DNA from: Lachancea kluyveri NRRL Y-12651
Lineage: Eukaryota; Ascomycota; Saccharomycetes; Saccharomycetales; Saccharomycetaceae
Direction of reading: 5' to 3'
Assembly: GCA_000149225.2 (NCBI GenBank)
Contig: CM000687.1
Coordinates: 238,501 to 302,500, forward strand
DNA: 64,000 nucleotides
The number at the start of each line of letters is the position of its first letter. Position 1 is the stretch's first letter. Positions 1 through 9,465 of the stretch are shown one piece after another. The notes under the pieces are model-generated. The model was not told the DNA's origin. It searched no databases and saw only the letters and a list, made by a program, of their open reading frames with translations. The position numbers and the translations under genes were made by a program.

Positions 1-235
1 CCTGAGCTATATCTAAAAGTGAGTCGCCTTCAGATACGTCAAAAGTCTTCTGAGTACCATCTTTTAGTATAAAAGTGACGTGTAGTTCTTCGCCTGGCTT
101 GGGCTTGTGTAAGTGGCCATGCAAAACAGATAGTGTGTGTGAGAAAGGGCGTACTAGAGTACAGGATGGCAATCTAGATGGCAAAAGGGTGCGTATGACA
201 GGTCTGGTTAGTGTACAAGCAGTTAATCTAAACAT
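1..235 (-). CDS. YAH1: Mitochondrial ferredoxin (adrenodoxin) YAH1, 5' part only
   Basis: The 5' end of a gene that runs off the left edge. From an ATG at 235-233 the minus strand gives 78 codons. The first ~40 residues are rich in Arg, Ser, Thr and Leu and free of acidic residues, as in a mitochondrial presequence. Then come HGHLHKPKPGEEL and FILKDGTQKTFDV, which match the start of yeast Yah1 closely. The Fe-S cysteines would lie outside the window. Yah1 is the matrix 2Fe-2S ferredoxin that feeds electrons into Fe-S cluster, haem A and ubiquinone synthesis. It is divergent from VTI1. In S. cerevisiae it is YPL252C, so it opens the chromosome XVI part of the merged gene order. Confidence 0.92.
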   Translation of the reverse strand, partial: MFRLTACTLTRPVIRTLLPSRLPSCTLVRPFSHTLSVLHGHLHKPKPGEELHVTFILKDGTQKTFDVSEGDSLLDIAQ

Positions 236-610
236 TTTGTCTGATTCTAGTTTTTCCCGCAGCTTTTCTTATAGTTTTTGTTAGGATTGATGGAGTCGTT
301 GTTACCAAACAAGAGCCATCCTTCAAAAATTTTCACCGGATATAAATCGGAGATTATTTCACACCAATGTAAAGAACAACACTGGGGAAATACCGGTTGG
401 CAACTCAGACCGACCTACTTCAGTTCGAATTTAGGAACGGCTATGAGTTACAATTAATGTAGTTTGTAAGAGTTTATAGTTCAAGTTGACGCGTATAGTA
501 TGTGTTCACGTGATCGTGAATTATAGATTTTTCGTACAACGGATAGGATTCTCGACCCTGGCCCCTTCAACTTGCTTTAGATAACAAGCTAAAGCGAAAA
601 GAAAGTTAAA
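236..610. promoter_or_regulatory. Divergent YAH1/VTI1 promoter region with a Cbf1-type palindrome
   Basis: 375 bases between two start codons, so it must hold both promoters. A perfect TCACGTGA palindrome at 506-513 fits a Cbf1/E-box site, about 100 bases upstream of VTI1. No other gene is seen. Confidence 0.55.
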
Positions 611-1267
611 ATGAGTGACTTGTTGTCTTCATATGAATCAGACTTTAAAGCAACACTAGAGCAAACGAAGGCACTATTGTCAACCGCTCCATCTCAGGTG
701 TTACCTCAAAGGAATTCGATTTTGAAACAGATAGAACAGCAGCAGGATGAGTTATTTGACCTGATTGATCAAATGGAGATAGAGGTGAACGATAGTGTTG
801 TGGAAGCTAATACTAGAGCAAATTTTAAGTCCAAGTTACGTGGCTACAAAAAACAGGTCCAAGCCGAAATAAAATTACCATTGCAACAGCTAGTGGACAC
901 CAGAGACCGTGACTTATTGTTCCAAGGTTCTGGAGAAAACTCTCAGCTTGATGATGAGCAGAGACAGCAACTTCTATCTAACCATTCTATCTTGCAACGT
1001 ACGGGTGACAAGCTCAGAGATGCTACAAGAACGGCCACAGAGACTGAAGGCATTGGTGCCCAAATTATGATGGATTTAAGGTCCCAGAGGGAAACATTAG
1101 AGAATGCTAGGCAAACACTGTTCCAAGCAGACTCGTATGTGGATAAGAGTATAAAGACCTTAAAAACGATGAGTAGAAGGCTCGTGGCTAACAAGTTCAT
1201 CAGCTATGCGATAATCGCCGTATTAATTCTATTGATTTTGTTGGTATTGTTTTCTAAATTCAAGTGA
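611..1267 (+). CDS. VTI1: Vesicle v-SNARE Vti1
   Basis: 218 residues, against 217 in S. cerevisiae, from a plain ATG. An N-terminal helical region (about 1-95) corresponds to the Habc-like domain. A Qb-type SNARE heptad region lies at about 130-190, and a hydrophobic tail anchor at about 197-216 is followed by a few basic residues. Vti1 acts in several fusion steps: Golgi to endosome, vacuole inheritance and homotypic fusion, and intra-Golgi transport. It is an orthologue of YMR197C and converges on the YMR196W homologue, as in S. cerevisiae. An A-rich run (1291-1308) follows the stop codon. Confidence 0.95.
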   Translation: MSDLLSSYESDFKATLEQTKALLSTAPSQVLPQRNSILKQIEQQQDELFDLIDQMEIEVNDSVVEANTRANFKSKLRGYKKQVQAEIKLPLQQLVDTRDRDLLFQGSGENSQLDDEQRQQLLSNHSILQRTGDKLRDATRTATETEGIGAQIMMDLRSQRETLENARQTLFQADSYVDKSIKTLKTMSRRLVANKFISYAIIAVLILLILLVLFSKFK

Positions 1268-1363
1268 GCGGCAGAGGGAAAACGAAAGGTTAAAAAAAAA
1301 AAAAAAAAGAGGATGATGTGCATAATTTACGTATGGATATATGTATTTTTTTTCATTTTTTTT

Positions 1364-4300
1364 TTATTTAGTTTCTAATTCATCATCATCTGTCCTACTT
1401 GCAGCATCTTTGTTAACGGAAAAGTTCTTTAGTTTATCCTTCAATTTCCTAATTAACTTTGATTCTTTCTCGTGTGCAATCTCAGACTTTTCTTGGTTGC
1501 GTTCTTCATACTTCAAATCTTCTATCGATGCAGATTCCTCTTGGCTGTCGCCACTAATAAAAGATCCACTGGGCGCTTCGCTGTTACTAGTCTTGGGGGT
1601 TAATGATTTAGCAGGACACGCCATTCTGTGACTCAACCTCTCTTCTTCGCTCAACTCGAGATGGGTTGCAGTTAAACTGATGAGACTTTTGGCAGATTTA
1701 CGTCTTGACATTCTGCCGGGCATGATGAGAGGAGCGCCGTCAGCACTTCCAGACGACCCCGATTGTATATCGTCTGCTGTTACCGAAGACCTCGGTGTTC
1801 TTGGTAACCTGACACAAGAGATACCAGTATCATGGATCCATTTTGCTACAAGTGCAGTCCAACCACATTGATGAGAAGCGCCTAGCCCTCTACCAGTGTC
1901 ACCATCGAAATATTCAAAGAATGGGATACAACCCTTGAAATGTTCATCGTTAGAAAGCATATCCTCGGAATCCCCTGAGTAAGAGGCTCTGATGCCATTA
2001 GAGTCCGGCATGAACACATGAATCAGTCTATGCTCCAACTCTTCTGCAACCTGTGCCAAGTTCAAATAGTCGCCCGACCCGACCGGGCATTCAACTTTGA
2101 AATCAGCACCATAGTAAAGGAAAAACCTTTGCAAAGATTCCACCAACAAAAAGTTTGTTGGAAACCAAATGGGACCTCTCCAATTGGAATTACCGCCAAA
2201 CATCCCAGAGTCGGATTCTCCTGGTAAGTATTTCACGGTATACATAGCGCTGTCCACTCGCATTTCAAACGGATGCTTTTCGTGATATTTCGACAGAGAT
2301 CTGATACCGTAATCTGATAAAAATTCAGATTCATCCAGCATGCGGCGCAGTATAGCTTCTAACCGGTCTTTGTCGACTAAGGATAGTAGCAACCTCTCCC
2401 CAATCCCCCTCTTCTTCATGGAAGCAATATTTCTGTCGAATATCTCACTCCTATTGTTGATAAACCAATCCACACGCTTTTTAAAGCTAGGAAACTTGTC
2501 CAATATTTCGGGTTCTAAAGTCATACAAGCGTAAAGAGGAATCAGGCCCACCAATGATCTAATAGGAAGCTGTTGCTTGAACGGGTCCCCCCACGAAATG
2601 GCGTCGTAATAAAACTGGTCCTCTTCATTCCACAGAGACTGTTTAACCTCTTCCTTGAAATCGTCTGTAGTGTTTTTTGTGTACTTGAAAGACATTGCAT
2701 CGCTTATTAAGATAAAATGCTCAAAAAACTTGGAGGCTATATCTTCGTAAACCGAGTTTTCCTTTGCTAGTTCCAAGGCAATGTTTAACATTTGTAAAGA
2801 AAAGAATGCCATCCAACCAGTCGAATCAGCCTGTTCCAATGTGCCGCCCGTGGGGAGAGGTTCCGATCTGTTGAAAACACCAATGTTATCCAGCCCCAAA
2901 AACCCACCTTCAAACACATTGTTACCATCCGAATCCTTCCGGTTGACCCACCAGGTGAAGTTCAACAGCAACTTTTGGAAGACACGCTCAAGGAATACCC
3001 GATCCCCATGGTTGTACATGTTTCTTTCAATTTTGAAAACCCGATACACGGCCCATGCATGAACCGGTGGGTTTACATCGCAGAAATTCCATTCATACGC
3101 CGGGATTTGCCCGTTGGGGTGCATGTACCACTCCCTTGTCATCAGGTCCAATTGTTTCTTGGCAAATTCAGGGTCAATCATTGCCAGTGGAATACAGTGG
3201 AAGGCCGTATCCCAAGAAGCGAAAAAGGGGTACTCCCACTTGTCAGGCAAAGACAGGATATCTTCAACGTACATGTGTTTCCAATCTTTGTTTCTTCCAC
3301 CAGCTCTATTGGGTGGAGGTCTTGGCTTGACATTTGGATCGCCATTATACCACTCGTCCTGAATAAAATGGTAAAACTGCTTGGACCACAACAATCCGGC
3401 AAACGCTTGCCTTTGGACACGTCTCAACTCATCGTTAATTGGCAGTGGTGTAATTCTCCAGTAAAAATTGTCAGCTTCTTCTTCGCGCCTGTCAAAAATG
3501 GAATCGAAGGCTTCTTCATCGATGACCATCTCGTTTTCGTACAAAGGCAGCTCCTCGTCGGTGAACTTGTACCTTATGGTGACATATTCGCCTGGAGGGA
3601 TCTCTGGGAAGTGGTAAACGGCACAACACTTTGTACCGACTGCGTCTGGGTTCACAGCCTCGGTTTCACCGTTGATGATGTAGTCATGGAACGCATCTTT
3701 TACAAAAGCGGTGGGATTCTCCTTTTCACCAAACAGTTTCTTCAAGTTGGATTCGTTTTCGGTAAATAGGAACTGAGGTTCAATGTCATCACCATCATAC
3801 TCATCAGTAAACCCGCCGGGGGATGGGGCAAAAATGGCTCTTCTAGTGCCGTATTTATCGTTCTGTGCGTTGACAAAGTTGGAACCGCCTTGGGACAACT
3901 GCGGCCTTGGATGGTCGTCATCCTTCCACGACCAAGTATTTCTAAATAACACTTGTGGCAACAGGTACAGTTCACCCGAACGGGAGCTACTTCTGTTGTA
4001 GGCGGTGATTCTAAAATTCAAGTCGTTTGGGTTTTCGTCGCCCTTGGCCATTTCAAACATGACATCGAAATATGGCTTATCACCATGTTCTTTGTCTTCG
4101 AAATATCCATCAAGCTCGTATACCTCCAACTCGCGATCGCTGTAACCGCGCTCGCCGTTTCCCTTGACCAAATCTTCGTAAGGAAACTTCTTAGCAAACG
4201 GATACTTGTAAAGGGCCTTCATGTAGGAATGGGTTGGCGTGTTGTCCAAGTAGTAGTACAATTCCTTGACGTCTTCGCCATGGTTGCCCTGTGGACCTGT

Positions 4301-4630
4301 AACACCGAACATACGTTCTTTCAAAATATCATCTTTACCGTTCCACATTGCCAGGTTCAAGCAGATGAGTTGTCTATTGTCAGAAACCCCAAAGATACCA
4401 TCTTCTCCCCACCTAAAGACACGGGATGCTGCGTGTTCAAACGGGAAATCTGACCATGCATCACCGCTGAGAGAGTAGTCTTCGCGGACGGTAGCCCATG
4501 AACGTTCGCTCAGATAAGGACCCCACTTCAGCCAGTATTTTTCGCGCGACTTGTTTTCAGCAAGTCTTTTTTCTTCAATCGTGCAGTCGATAATCTGGGA
4601 TTTCAGATCCGAATGGTAGAACTGTGACAT
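1364..4630 (-). CDS. YMR196W: GH63-like glycosidase-family protein (YMR196W orthologue)
   Basis: 1088 residues, the length I recall for S. cerevisiae YMR196W, from an ATG at 4630-4628. The C-terminal two thirds hold an (alpha/alpha)-barrel type glycosidase region, with segments such as WDTAFHCIPLAMIDPEFA, YEWNFCDVNPP and WRGPIWFPTNF. These resemble the GH63/mannosylglycerate-hydrolase-like superfamily. No signal peptide is evident, which agrees with a cytoplasmic protein. The last ~120 residues are low-complexity, Ser- and Glu-rich. The substrate is not known for the yeast protein. A long antisense open frame inside it (2975-3769) is a by-product of coding bias, not a gene. Confidence 0.93.
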   Translation of the reverse strand: MSQFYHSDLKSQIIDCTIEEKRLAENKSREKYWLKWGPYLSERSWATVREDYSLSGDAWSDFPFEHAASRVFRWGEDGIFGVSDNRQLICLNLAMWNGKDDILKERMFGVTGPQGNHGEDVKELYYYLDNTPTHSYMKALYKYPFAKKFPYEDLVKGNGERGYSDRELEVYELDGYFEDKEHGDKPYFDVMFEMAKGDENPNDLNFRITAYNRSSSRSGELYLLPQVLFRNTWSWKDDDHPRPQLSQGGSNFVNAQNDKYGTRRAIFAPSPGGFTDEYDGDDIEPQFLFTENESNLKKLFGEKENPTAFVKDAFHDYIINGETEAVNPDAVGTKCCAVYHFPEIPPGEYVTIRYKFTDEELPLYENEMVIDEEAFDSIFDRREEEADNFYWRITPLPINDELRRVQRQAFAGLLWSKQFYHFIQDEWYNGDPNVKPRPPPNRAGGRNKDWKHMYVEDILSLPDKWEYPFFASWDTAFHCIPLAMIDPEFAKKQLDLMTREWYMHPNGQIPAYEWNFCDVNPPVHAWAVYRVFKIERNMYNHGDRVFLERVFQKLLLNFTWWVNRKDSDGNNVFEGGFLGLDNIGVFNRSEPLPTGGTLEQADSTGWMAFFSLQMLNIALELAKENSVYEDIASKFFEHFILISDAMSFKYTKNTTDDFKEEVKQSLWNEEDQFYYDAISWGDPFKQQLPIRSLVGLIPLYACMTLEPEILDKFPSFKKRVDWFINNRSEIFDRNIASMKKRGIGERLLLSLVDKDRLEAILRRMLDESEFLSDYGIRSLSKYHEKHPFEMRVDSAMYTVKYLPGESDSGMFGGNSNWRGPIWFPTNFLLVESLQRFFLYYGADFKVECPVGSGDYLNLAQVAEELEHRLIHVFMPDSNGIRASYSGDSEDMLSNDEHFKGCIPFFEYFDGDTGRGLGASHQCGWTALVAKWIHDTGISCVRLPRTPRSSVTADDIQSGSSGSADGAPLIMPGRMSRRKSAKSLISLTATHLELSEEERLSHRMACPAKSLTPKTSNSEAPSGSFISGDSQEESASIEDLKYEERNQEKSEIAHEKESKLIRKLKDKLKNFSVNKDAASRTDDDELETK

Positions 4631-5962
4631 GGTATCCGATTCTCAATTCAAACTGATCTTTCTGCGTTGTTGGTCTTTATTTTTTTTTTTTTATCTCGAG
4701 AAAAACGAAAATAAAATAAAGGGCAGTAAGTTGAAGTGATTTATTCTTCTATCAAATAATCTCTATGTTATTTTCAACTTTGATTTCTTATATTTTTACT
4801 AAAATTTCTATTATTTTTTTTTTCTTTTCACAATTCACTTATACAGCGCACTTGTGACTATATCGAAGAGGGACAACTAGGATCTATAACGTGGCTAATA
4901 TGGACCAGCTCAATAGTTCTAAAGAAGAAAAATCCTGGTTAGAAAACAGAAGTAAGAGAAAAAAGAAGAAGAGTGTGCAGATGGCAAGGTTTTTCTTTAC
5001 CAGTACAAGATTTTTACAGGGTGGAACTCAACCTTTCCAGGGGGAGGGAGAGGATTCCCCTTCTTTTCTATGATGCTTTTTGCTTTCACGTACGTGATGA
5101 TATATCGTGAGGTTATGTAAGCGTGTGGGGGTCAAGGCGTGAAGTTGCTTTTTCATCTGGCTTCGATCCGAGGAAGCTCGGAGAGTTTGAACGATGGCCA
5201 AAAAGAGAGGATGAGGAAGGAAACAGACAAAGAAACAACGTGTGTAAATGATTTGATTCCTCGTAAAGTTTGATGTTTCAAATATGTATGAGATACCCTC
5301 TAGTAGTTTCTTTTCTTTTTCAATACGCTTTTTCCACTCACCATCCACAACTCTGAGAGTTTCCTCTAGCGCTAAGGAAAAACGTGCTTCATAAATCTAC
5401 ACGGGTAACGGATACCGTTTTGTCTTTGAGAGGGGAAAGAGAGAAAGAAAGAAAAACCAGCGGTTACTAATCATATCAGGCCATACGACGATGTGAGGAT
5501 CCTTCCAGATCTCTCTTCGGTGGTGTGAATATGGGGAGAGTAGTAGTCGTCAGACTCCTATATGGGAAAAAACCGTTTGTGACACATTCTTGAATGCAGC
5601 TGGGAGGACCCAATTTGCATGAATTATTTTCAGAATAGACTCCAGTAAATTGGAGTGTGTAACAGCTTGCTTGGCCTAGGCCGATGTATATACACGAAAA
5701 ATGAAGAATGTCAGATGAATGTATTAAATGCAAATTTGTAATAGCGTATGTAGCTTTAAAAAATGATAGAGAGAAAAACTTATTATGTAACTGTTGAAGT
5801 AACTATAATAACGCCTAGACCGTCTAATACGTATTAGACAGTCGTGTTGTACCCAAGTGTAGAGAGATGTGTGTGACTGATTTGTCCATGCCGTGCTTTG
5901 TTTGTTTTATATTTTTCTTTTTCCTGGTTCCTGTGAATGGTGGTGCGACAACTAGACAACTG
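4631..5962. other. Intergenic region upstream of the YMR196W homologue
   Basis: 1.3 kb between two minus-strand genes. It holds T-rich runs near 4680-4692 and 4816-4829, as in yeast promoters, and a Reb1-type CGGGTAA at 5402-5408. Several short open frames exist on both strands, but none has recognisable protein character. Confidence 0.5.
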
Positions 5963-6331
5963 TCACACGCTCATCAACCACAATCTGTAGTTTTCTTGAG
6001 CAGCGTTGGCAAAATCTGACGACTCGGAAGTGGGTTCGATTATCGTTGGAGCTGATTTGTAGTCTTCGTTGGATGGCACGTAGATAAGATCTTCGTCATC
6101 CAAGTCGAATAGCTCGTCATCCTTCAAATTGTTGGATTGTACTGGGTACATCAACGGGGAAGATATCAGGAATTCGTCTTTACAATTTTCATCTTCTTCT
6201 TGTAGGTCAGCGGAGTCTGGGGTATGGGAAAGGAGTGGAGGAGGCACTATTCTGGTAATGTTGGTGCTGTTGTTGTTCGAAAGTGAGAATGGGAAGACGT
6301 CGTCCTCAGTAGGATAGTCGATATAGTTCAT
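5963..6331 (-). CDS. ICY1: ICY1/ATG41 family protein
   Basis: 122 residues from the ATG at 6331. The protein is acidic and probably disordered, with a Ser/Asn-rich start, a central acidic stretch (DDELFDLDDEDLIYVPS) and a conserved C-terminus ending ENYRLWLMSV. That tail is typical of the S. cerevisiae Icy1/Atg41(Icy2) duplicate pair. Atg41 binds Atg9 and is needed for phagophore formation; Icy1 is poorly understood. Position supports the call, since it corresponds to both YMR195W and YPL250C and so stands for the unduplicated ancestor. Whether it does the Atg41 job cannot be read from the sequence. Confidence 0.85.
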   Translation of the reverse strand: MNYIDYPTEDDVFPFSLSNNNSTNITRIVPPPLLSHTPDSADLQEEDENCKDEFLISSPLMYPVQSNNLKDDELFDLDDEDLIYVPSNEDYKSAPTIIEPTSESSDFANAAQENYRLWLMSV

Positions 6332-7277
6332 ATCTGTTTATGAAAGGGTTTGGTATGGTTGGATTACTTGTAGTCCGACTGAGAATGATCTACACTAGAC
6401 GTTTAACAGCTTTTATATACTTTTCTCTATGACATGACCCGTGTGTGCTTTCGACTGCACCTAGATGCTTATTATTACTCATCCACGAGACACGGGTAAA
6501 CACCTCGCATGAGCAGGTTCTGAAAAATTTTGAGCGGGACGAATGAATGAATGACCGGAAGGGAAAGAGCCTCAGGGTGTGGCGCTCAGAGCAAAAAAAT
6601 ACACACACAGCGCGCGCGCGCGCAAGCAAGCACATGGTAGAAGCGCAGGTCCAAAACCGATGGCTGATGACATGTGTAAACAACGCAAAGATAACCAATG
6701 CGCAAGCGGCCGGAGTCAAAGTCATGTCAATGATGGGAAACAGCCAGACATTTGAGTCCCAAGCAATTGTGAAGTTGTTGGCAACATCAGTGACCTGGCG
6801 GCTCATTCCATCGAGACCCACACCGGTGTATTCTACTCTGCTGAAAAAATCCACCAAGGTTTTCTGGCATGGTTCCCTTTTCTAAATCTTTTTATTTTTG
6901 TGGGTGTCCACCCTCGTGGCGGTCATTGTTTGAGGCATACGAACGTAGTCATTACTCAATCTAGAAGTGCACCGCTCGGCGGGGGATTTTTGTCTGGCCC
7001 ATGGCACTGCGCGGTTCACGTGACCTAACAGGTTTTCCCACGCCACAGTCTCCTACTACGCACGCGCGGCGGCTAATCTCACAACACATGGGATTTGTGT
7101 GTGTGTGTGTGTTTATATTTGAGGAACCACAAAAGACCTCACAGTACACGTGTGTTTGTAAGTATTGGGAAAGCGCTTTGGTGACCGAGGAGGAGTTGAT
7201 ACCCGCCAACTTGCGCCATCGTTTGACATTTCTTCCGTTACAAGTCCGAGTACAACAAACAACAACGGCGGGGGGTA
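6332..7277. other. ICY1/ATG41 upstream region with alternating purine-pyrimidine repeats
   Basis: About 950 bases. It contains an (AC)n tract at 6601-6609 directly followed by (GC)7 at 6610-6623, and a separate (TG)8 tract at 7096-7112. These are Z-DNA-prone repeats. The DNA becomes GC-rich towards the next reading frame. No convincing gene is seen in the region. Confidence 0.55.
6599..6623. repeat. (AC)n-(GC)7 dinucleotide tract
   Basis: Alternating purine-pyrimidine run seen directly: ACACACACA at 6601-6609, then (GC)7 at 6610-6623. It lies about 270-290 bases upstream of the ICY1/ATG41 ATG. Confidence 0.9.
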
Positions 7278-7988
7278 ATGACGCTCAAGTTGACTAATCA
7301 CTCGGTCGATACTCGTCTCAAACCCGCGGTGTGGGTCAAGTGCTCGCAGGTCTGCGGGAAGCTTGCTTCTTCGCTGTCCAGCAGGTTCGGTTGCCGTTCG
7401 GTGGAGTTGTTCTTGTCGATCACTCTTATCGACATCATTACATACGCGCTAGTTCAGCTAAATCACTTCGTTTTCTACCGTTGCGTAAGAACTGCCAGGT
7501 TGAACCGGTATAGCCTGTTCAAGGCTATACTCGTTCTGAACTACTGGCGCGAAGTGCTCTTCTACGGTGAGTCCCATGTCTCTGTCTTCCGGTTGAATTC
7601 GACCTCCTACACTTCGTTGTTACAGCAGGTAGGTTTGATCGTCTCGTGTGCCGTCCGCTGTACCGCGGAGTCCCGGATACGAGTCTACTATCCTGGCTCC
7701 TTGCAGCGGGATTCCTTTGTCAAGGATGTCCAGGAATCGTTGTACCTTTTTTTGCCAACCTCGTATATATCGGTCTCGCCGTTGGGCCCGACCATCTCCA
7801 TACGCGTCGGCCCTCATTTTTTCGAATTGCTACGCCAAGAGGAAGCTTCGATAGATGCATCTGCGATAACACTCGATTTCTCGATTTCCAACAGGACGTA
7901 TGCGTCAAGGATTACGGACGACCAATTGTGCCAGCTCATAGTGAGCTATGGCTTTACCAGATTGTGCCATCTCGCCGGCTGTTTGTGA
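7278..7988 (+). CDS. Unrecognised GC-rich open frame, possible lineage-specific gene
   Basis: 236 codons from an ATG. I do not recognise the protein and can assign no function. Third codon positions are strongly G/C (frequent TCG, GTC, CTC, TTC, AAG, TAC), unlike the A/T-leaning codons of neighbouring genes. This is either a coding signal with a different bias or a chance frame in GC-rich DNA. There is a hydrophobic stretch at about residues 44-66 (from LFLSITLIDIITYALVQL), a possible membrane segment, and a better-ordered C-terminal part containing FELLRQEEASIDASAITLDF. S. cerevisiae has no gene between ICY1 and CMC4. A further long overlapping frame on the same DNA (7646-8029, +) weakens the case. 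Confidence 0.4.
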   Translation: MTLKLTNHSVDTRLKPAVWVKCSQVCGKLASSLSSRFGCRSVELFLSITLIDIITYALVQLNHFVFYRCVRTARLNRYSLFKAILVLNYWREVLFYGESHVSVFRLNSTSYTSLLQQVGLIVSCAVRCTAESRIRVYYPGSLQRDSFVKDVQESLYLFLPTSYISVSPLGPTISIRVGPHFFELLRQEEASIDASAITLDFSISNRTYASRITDDQLCQLIVSYGFTRLCHLAGCL

Positions 7989-8222
7989 CTTGTGTGTGTG
8001 TTTTTTTTTTTTTAATTTCTCTTACGTAACGGTAAGATCATTGTTGCATTTTTTACATCAACAGCCATTTGCATTTTCCTCTGTTTATGTTTTTTTTCCT
8101 TTACCTTTTTTTTTTCATCGCAATTCATCCACTTTGCTTTCTGGAACACGCATACGCATACGCAACGCAACACGTACGAGGTATTTATCGAAAATCGCTA
8201 ACACGGAAGCCAAAGAAAGAAC

Positions 8223-8552
8223 ATGGATTCTTGTAAACCGCAGGCCTGTGCCATTCAAGGTATGTATCCTATAACGCAGCATTTCAAAAAAAAAAAAAAA
8301 AAAAAAAAAAGATTTTTTTTTACGCCCATATGATCAAGTTTTGCTAACCTTTTAAAAGACTGTTTAAAGAGAACCAACTACGATGAGAGCAAATGCACCA
8401 AACTGATAGACCAGCTTTACGCGTGCTGTTCGAAGTTTTACCAGGAAAACGGTGAGGATTCTAAAACCCCGTGCTGCCCTATTCCCGGACTTCTAAAGCT
8501 CAAGGTTGAACAACGTCAGAAGGAAAAAAAGGATGCTCAGCTGCTGAGGTAG
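8223..8552 (+). CDS. CMC4: Mitochondrial intermembrane-space twin-cysteine protein Cmc4 (spliced)
   Basis: Two exons, 8223-8259 and 8359-8552, give 76 residues. The first exon encodes MDSCKPQACAIQ. Splicing restores ACAIQDCL, and downstream come KCTKLIDQLYACCSKFY and PCCPIPGL. These match S. cerevisiae Cmc4, including the paired cysteines of the CX9C-type fold. Cmc4 is a small, disulphide-bonded protein imported into the mitochondrial intermembrane space by the Mia40 route. The S. cerevisiae gene (YMR194C-B) also has an intron here. It is too short and too split to show as one open frame. Confidence 0.92.
8260..8358 (+). other. CMC4: CMC4 spliceosomal intron
   Basis: 99 nt, with a GTATGT donor at 8260-8265, a TGCTAAC branch site at 8342-8348 and an acceptor AG at 8357-8358. 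A run of 25 A residues (8286-8310) fills the middle, which is unusual for so short an intron. Confidence 0.9.
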
Positions 8553-9465
8553 CGTTGAATCGGTCTCAAAGACATCCATGCGTATTTTTCTACGCCAGCC
8601 ATCTCTACCTTTAAGAAATTACGTTTTCTCAAATACAAATACAAATAATAAAAAAAAAAAATGTACATTTAGAACCGCATAGTCTAATCATTTAATTCTG
8701 ATAGACACGAACATTGAAAGGTTGGTCAAAACGCAGTGGTCCCATAAAACACCACTATATCATATTTTACTCTAAGACTACCGCGAGCACGAGAATGACA
8801 AACCTTGGAGAATCTGCCATATGCAACGTCCATAGAAGTAGTGGAACGTGCCGTGACTCTGGGTGTCTATAGACATTGTTACTTTTTTTAAAAAAAATCT
8901 TTGCCAAAAAAACTCGTCAACTAAAATAGTCTGTTCTTGGCTATATCCCTCGGATATTTATACCTGTCGAAAAAAAAATGGAAAACTTTTGCTGTTTCTT
9001 TTTCGCCTTCCGTCTCGCATCCCTTCCTCGACGCTTGTTCCGGGTAACGGTTACTTGCAAAGTGTCAGGGTTTTCGTTATGCGGAAAGGGCAAAATACTG
9101 GACAGGAAGGAGCTAGTGGTGGTGCAGCAGTATTCCCAATAGGCTCTTGTTCTCTCCCAAGTGTGTTACATTCTTATACAGAATCATACCTAGCTCTGGG
9201 CTTCAAAACATCGGGAACTTTTGAACCAGATTCGCCCAGTTCGTATACCTCACATTACAATGCACTAGAGAGCATGGTGCGCGTGTATCGTTTGGTACGT
9301 GGCAGTCCACAACGCTTTATGTTTTTTACAGTAAAATTACAAGTGGCAGTGGCATAGGCTTCCGCCGTCCATTTTTCTGTAAAGAGAAAGAAAGATCAGT
9401 GCATCCTACTTCTTTCTAACTTTTGTCTTGTTAAATTATTCGTACTAATTAGTTGGAACAGTCAG
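8553..9465. other. Convergent intergenic region after CMC4
   Basis: About 900 bases between the ends of CMC4 and the next minus-strand gene. There is a Reb1-type CGGGTAA at 9040-9046 and a TATTTATA-like stretch near 8955. One frame (ATG at 9079, stop after 9354, about 92 codons, +) follows these promoter-like elements, but nothing in its product is recognisable. I leave it uncalled. Confidence 0.4.

Noticed and set aside
401-440. CAGTTCGAATTTAGG, resembling a tRNA B box
   Set aside because: No matching A box, acceptor stem or anticodon arm could be found around it. No other tRNA-like sequence was recognised in the window.
2975-3769. 264-codon plus-strand frame opposite the YMR196W homologue
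   Set aside because: It lies wholly antisense to a strongly supported 1088-residue gene, and its product has no family features; coding bias of the real gene explains it.
8863-9357. 164-codon plus-strand frame after CMC4
   Set aside because: It starts at GTG; the first ATG (9079) gives about 92 codons with no recognisable feature. A promoter-like TATTTATA and a Reb1 site upstream make it worth remembering but not calling.
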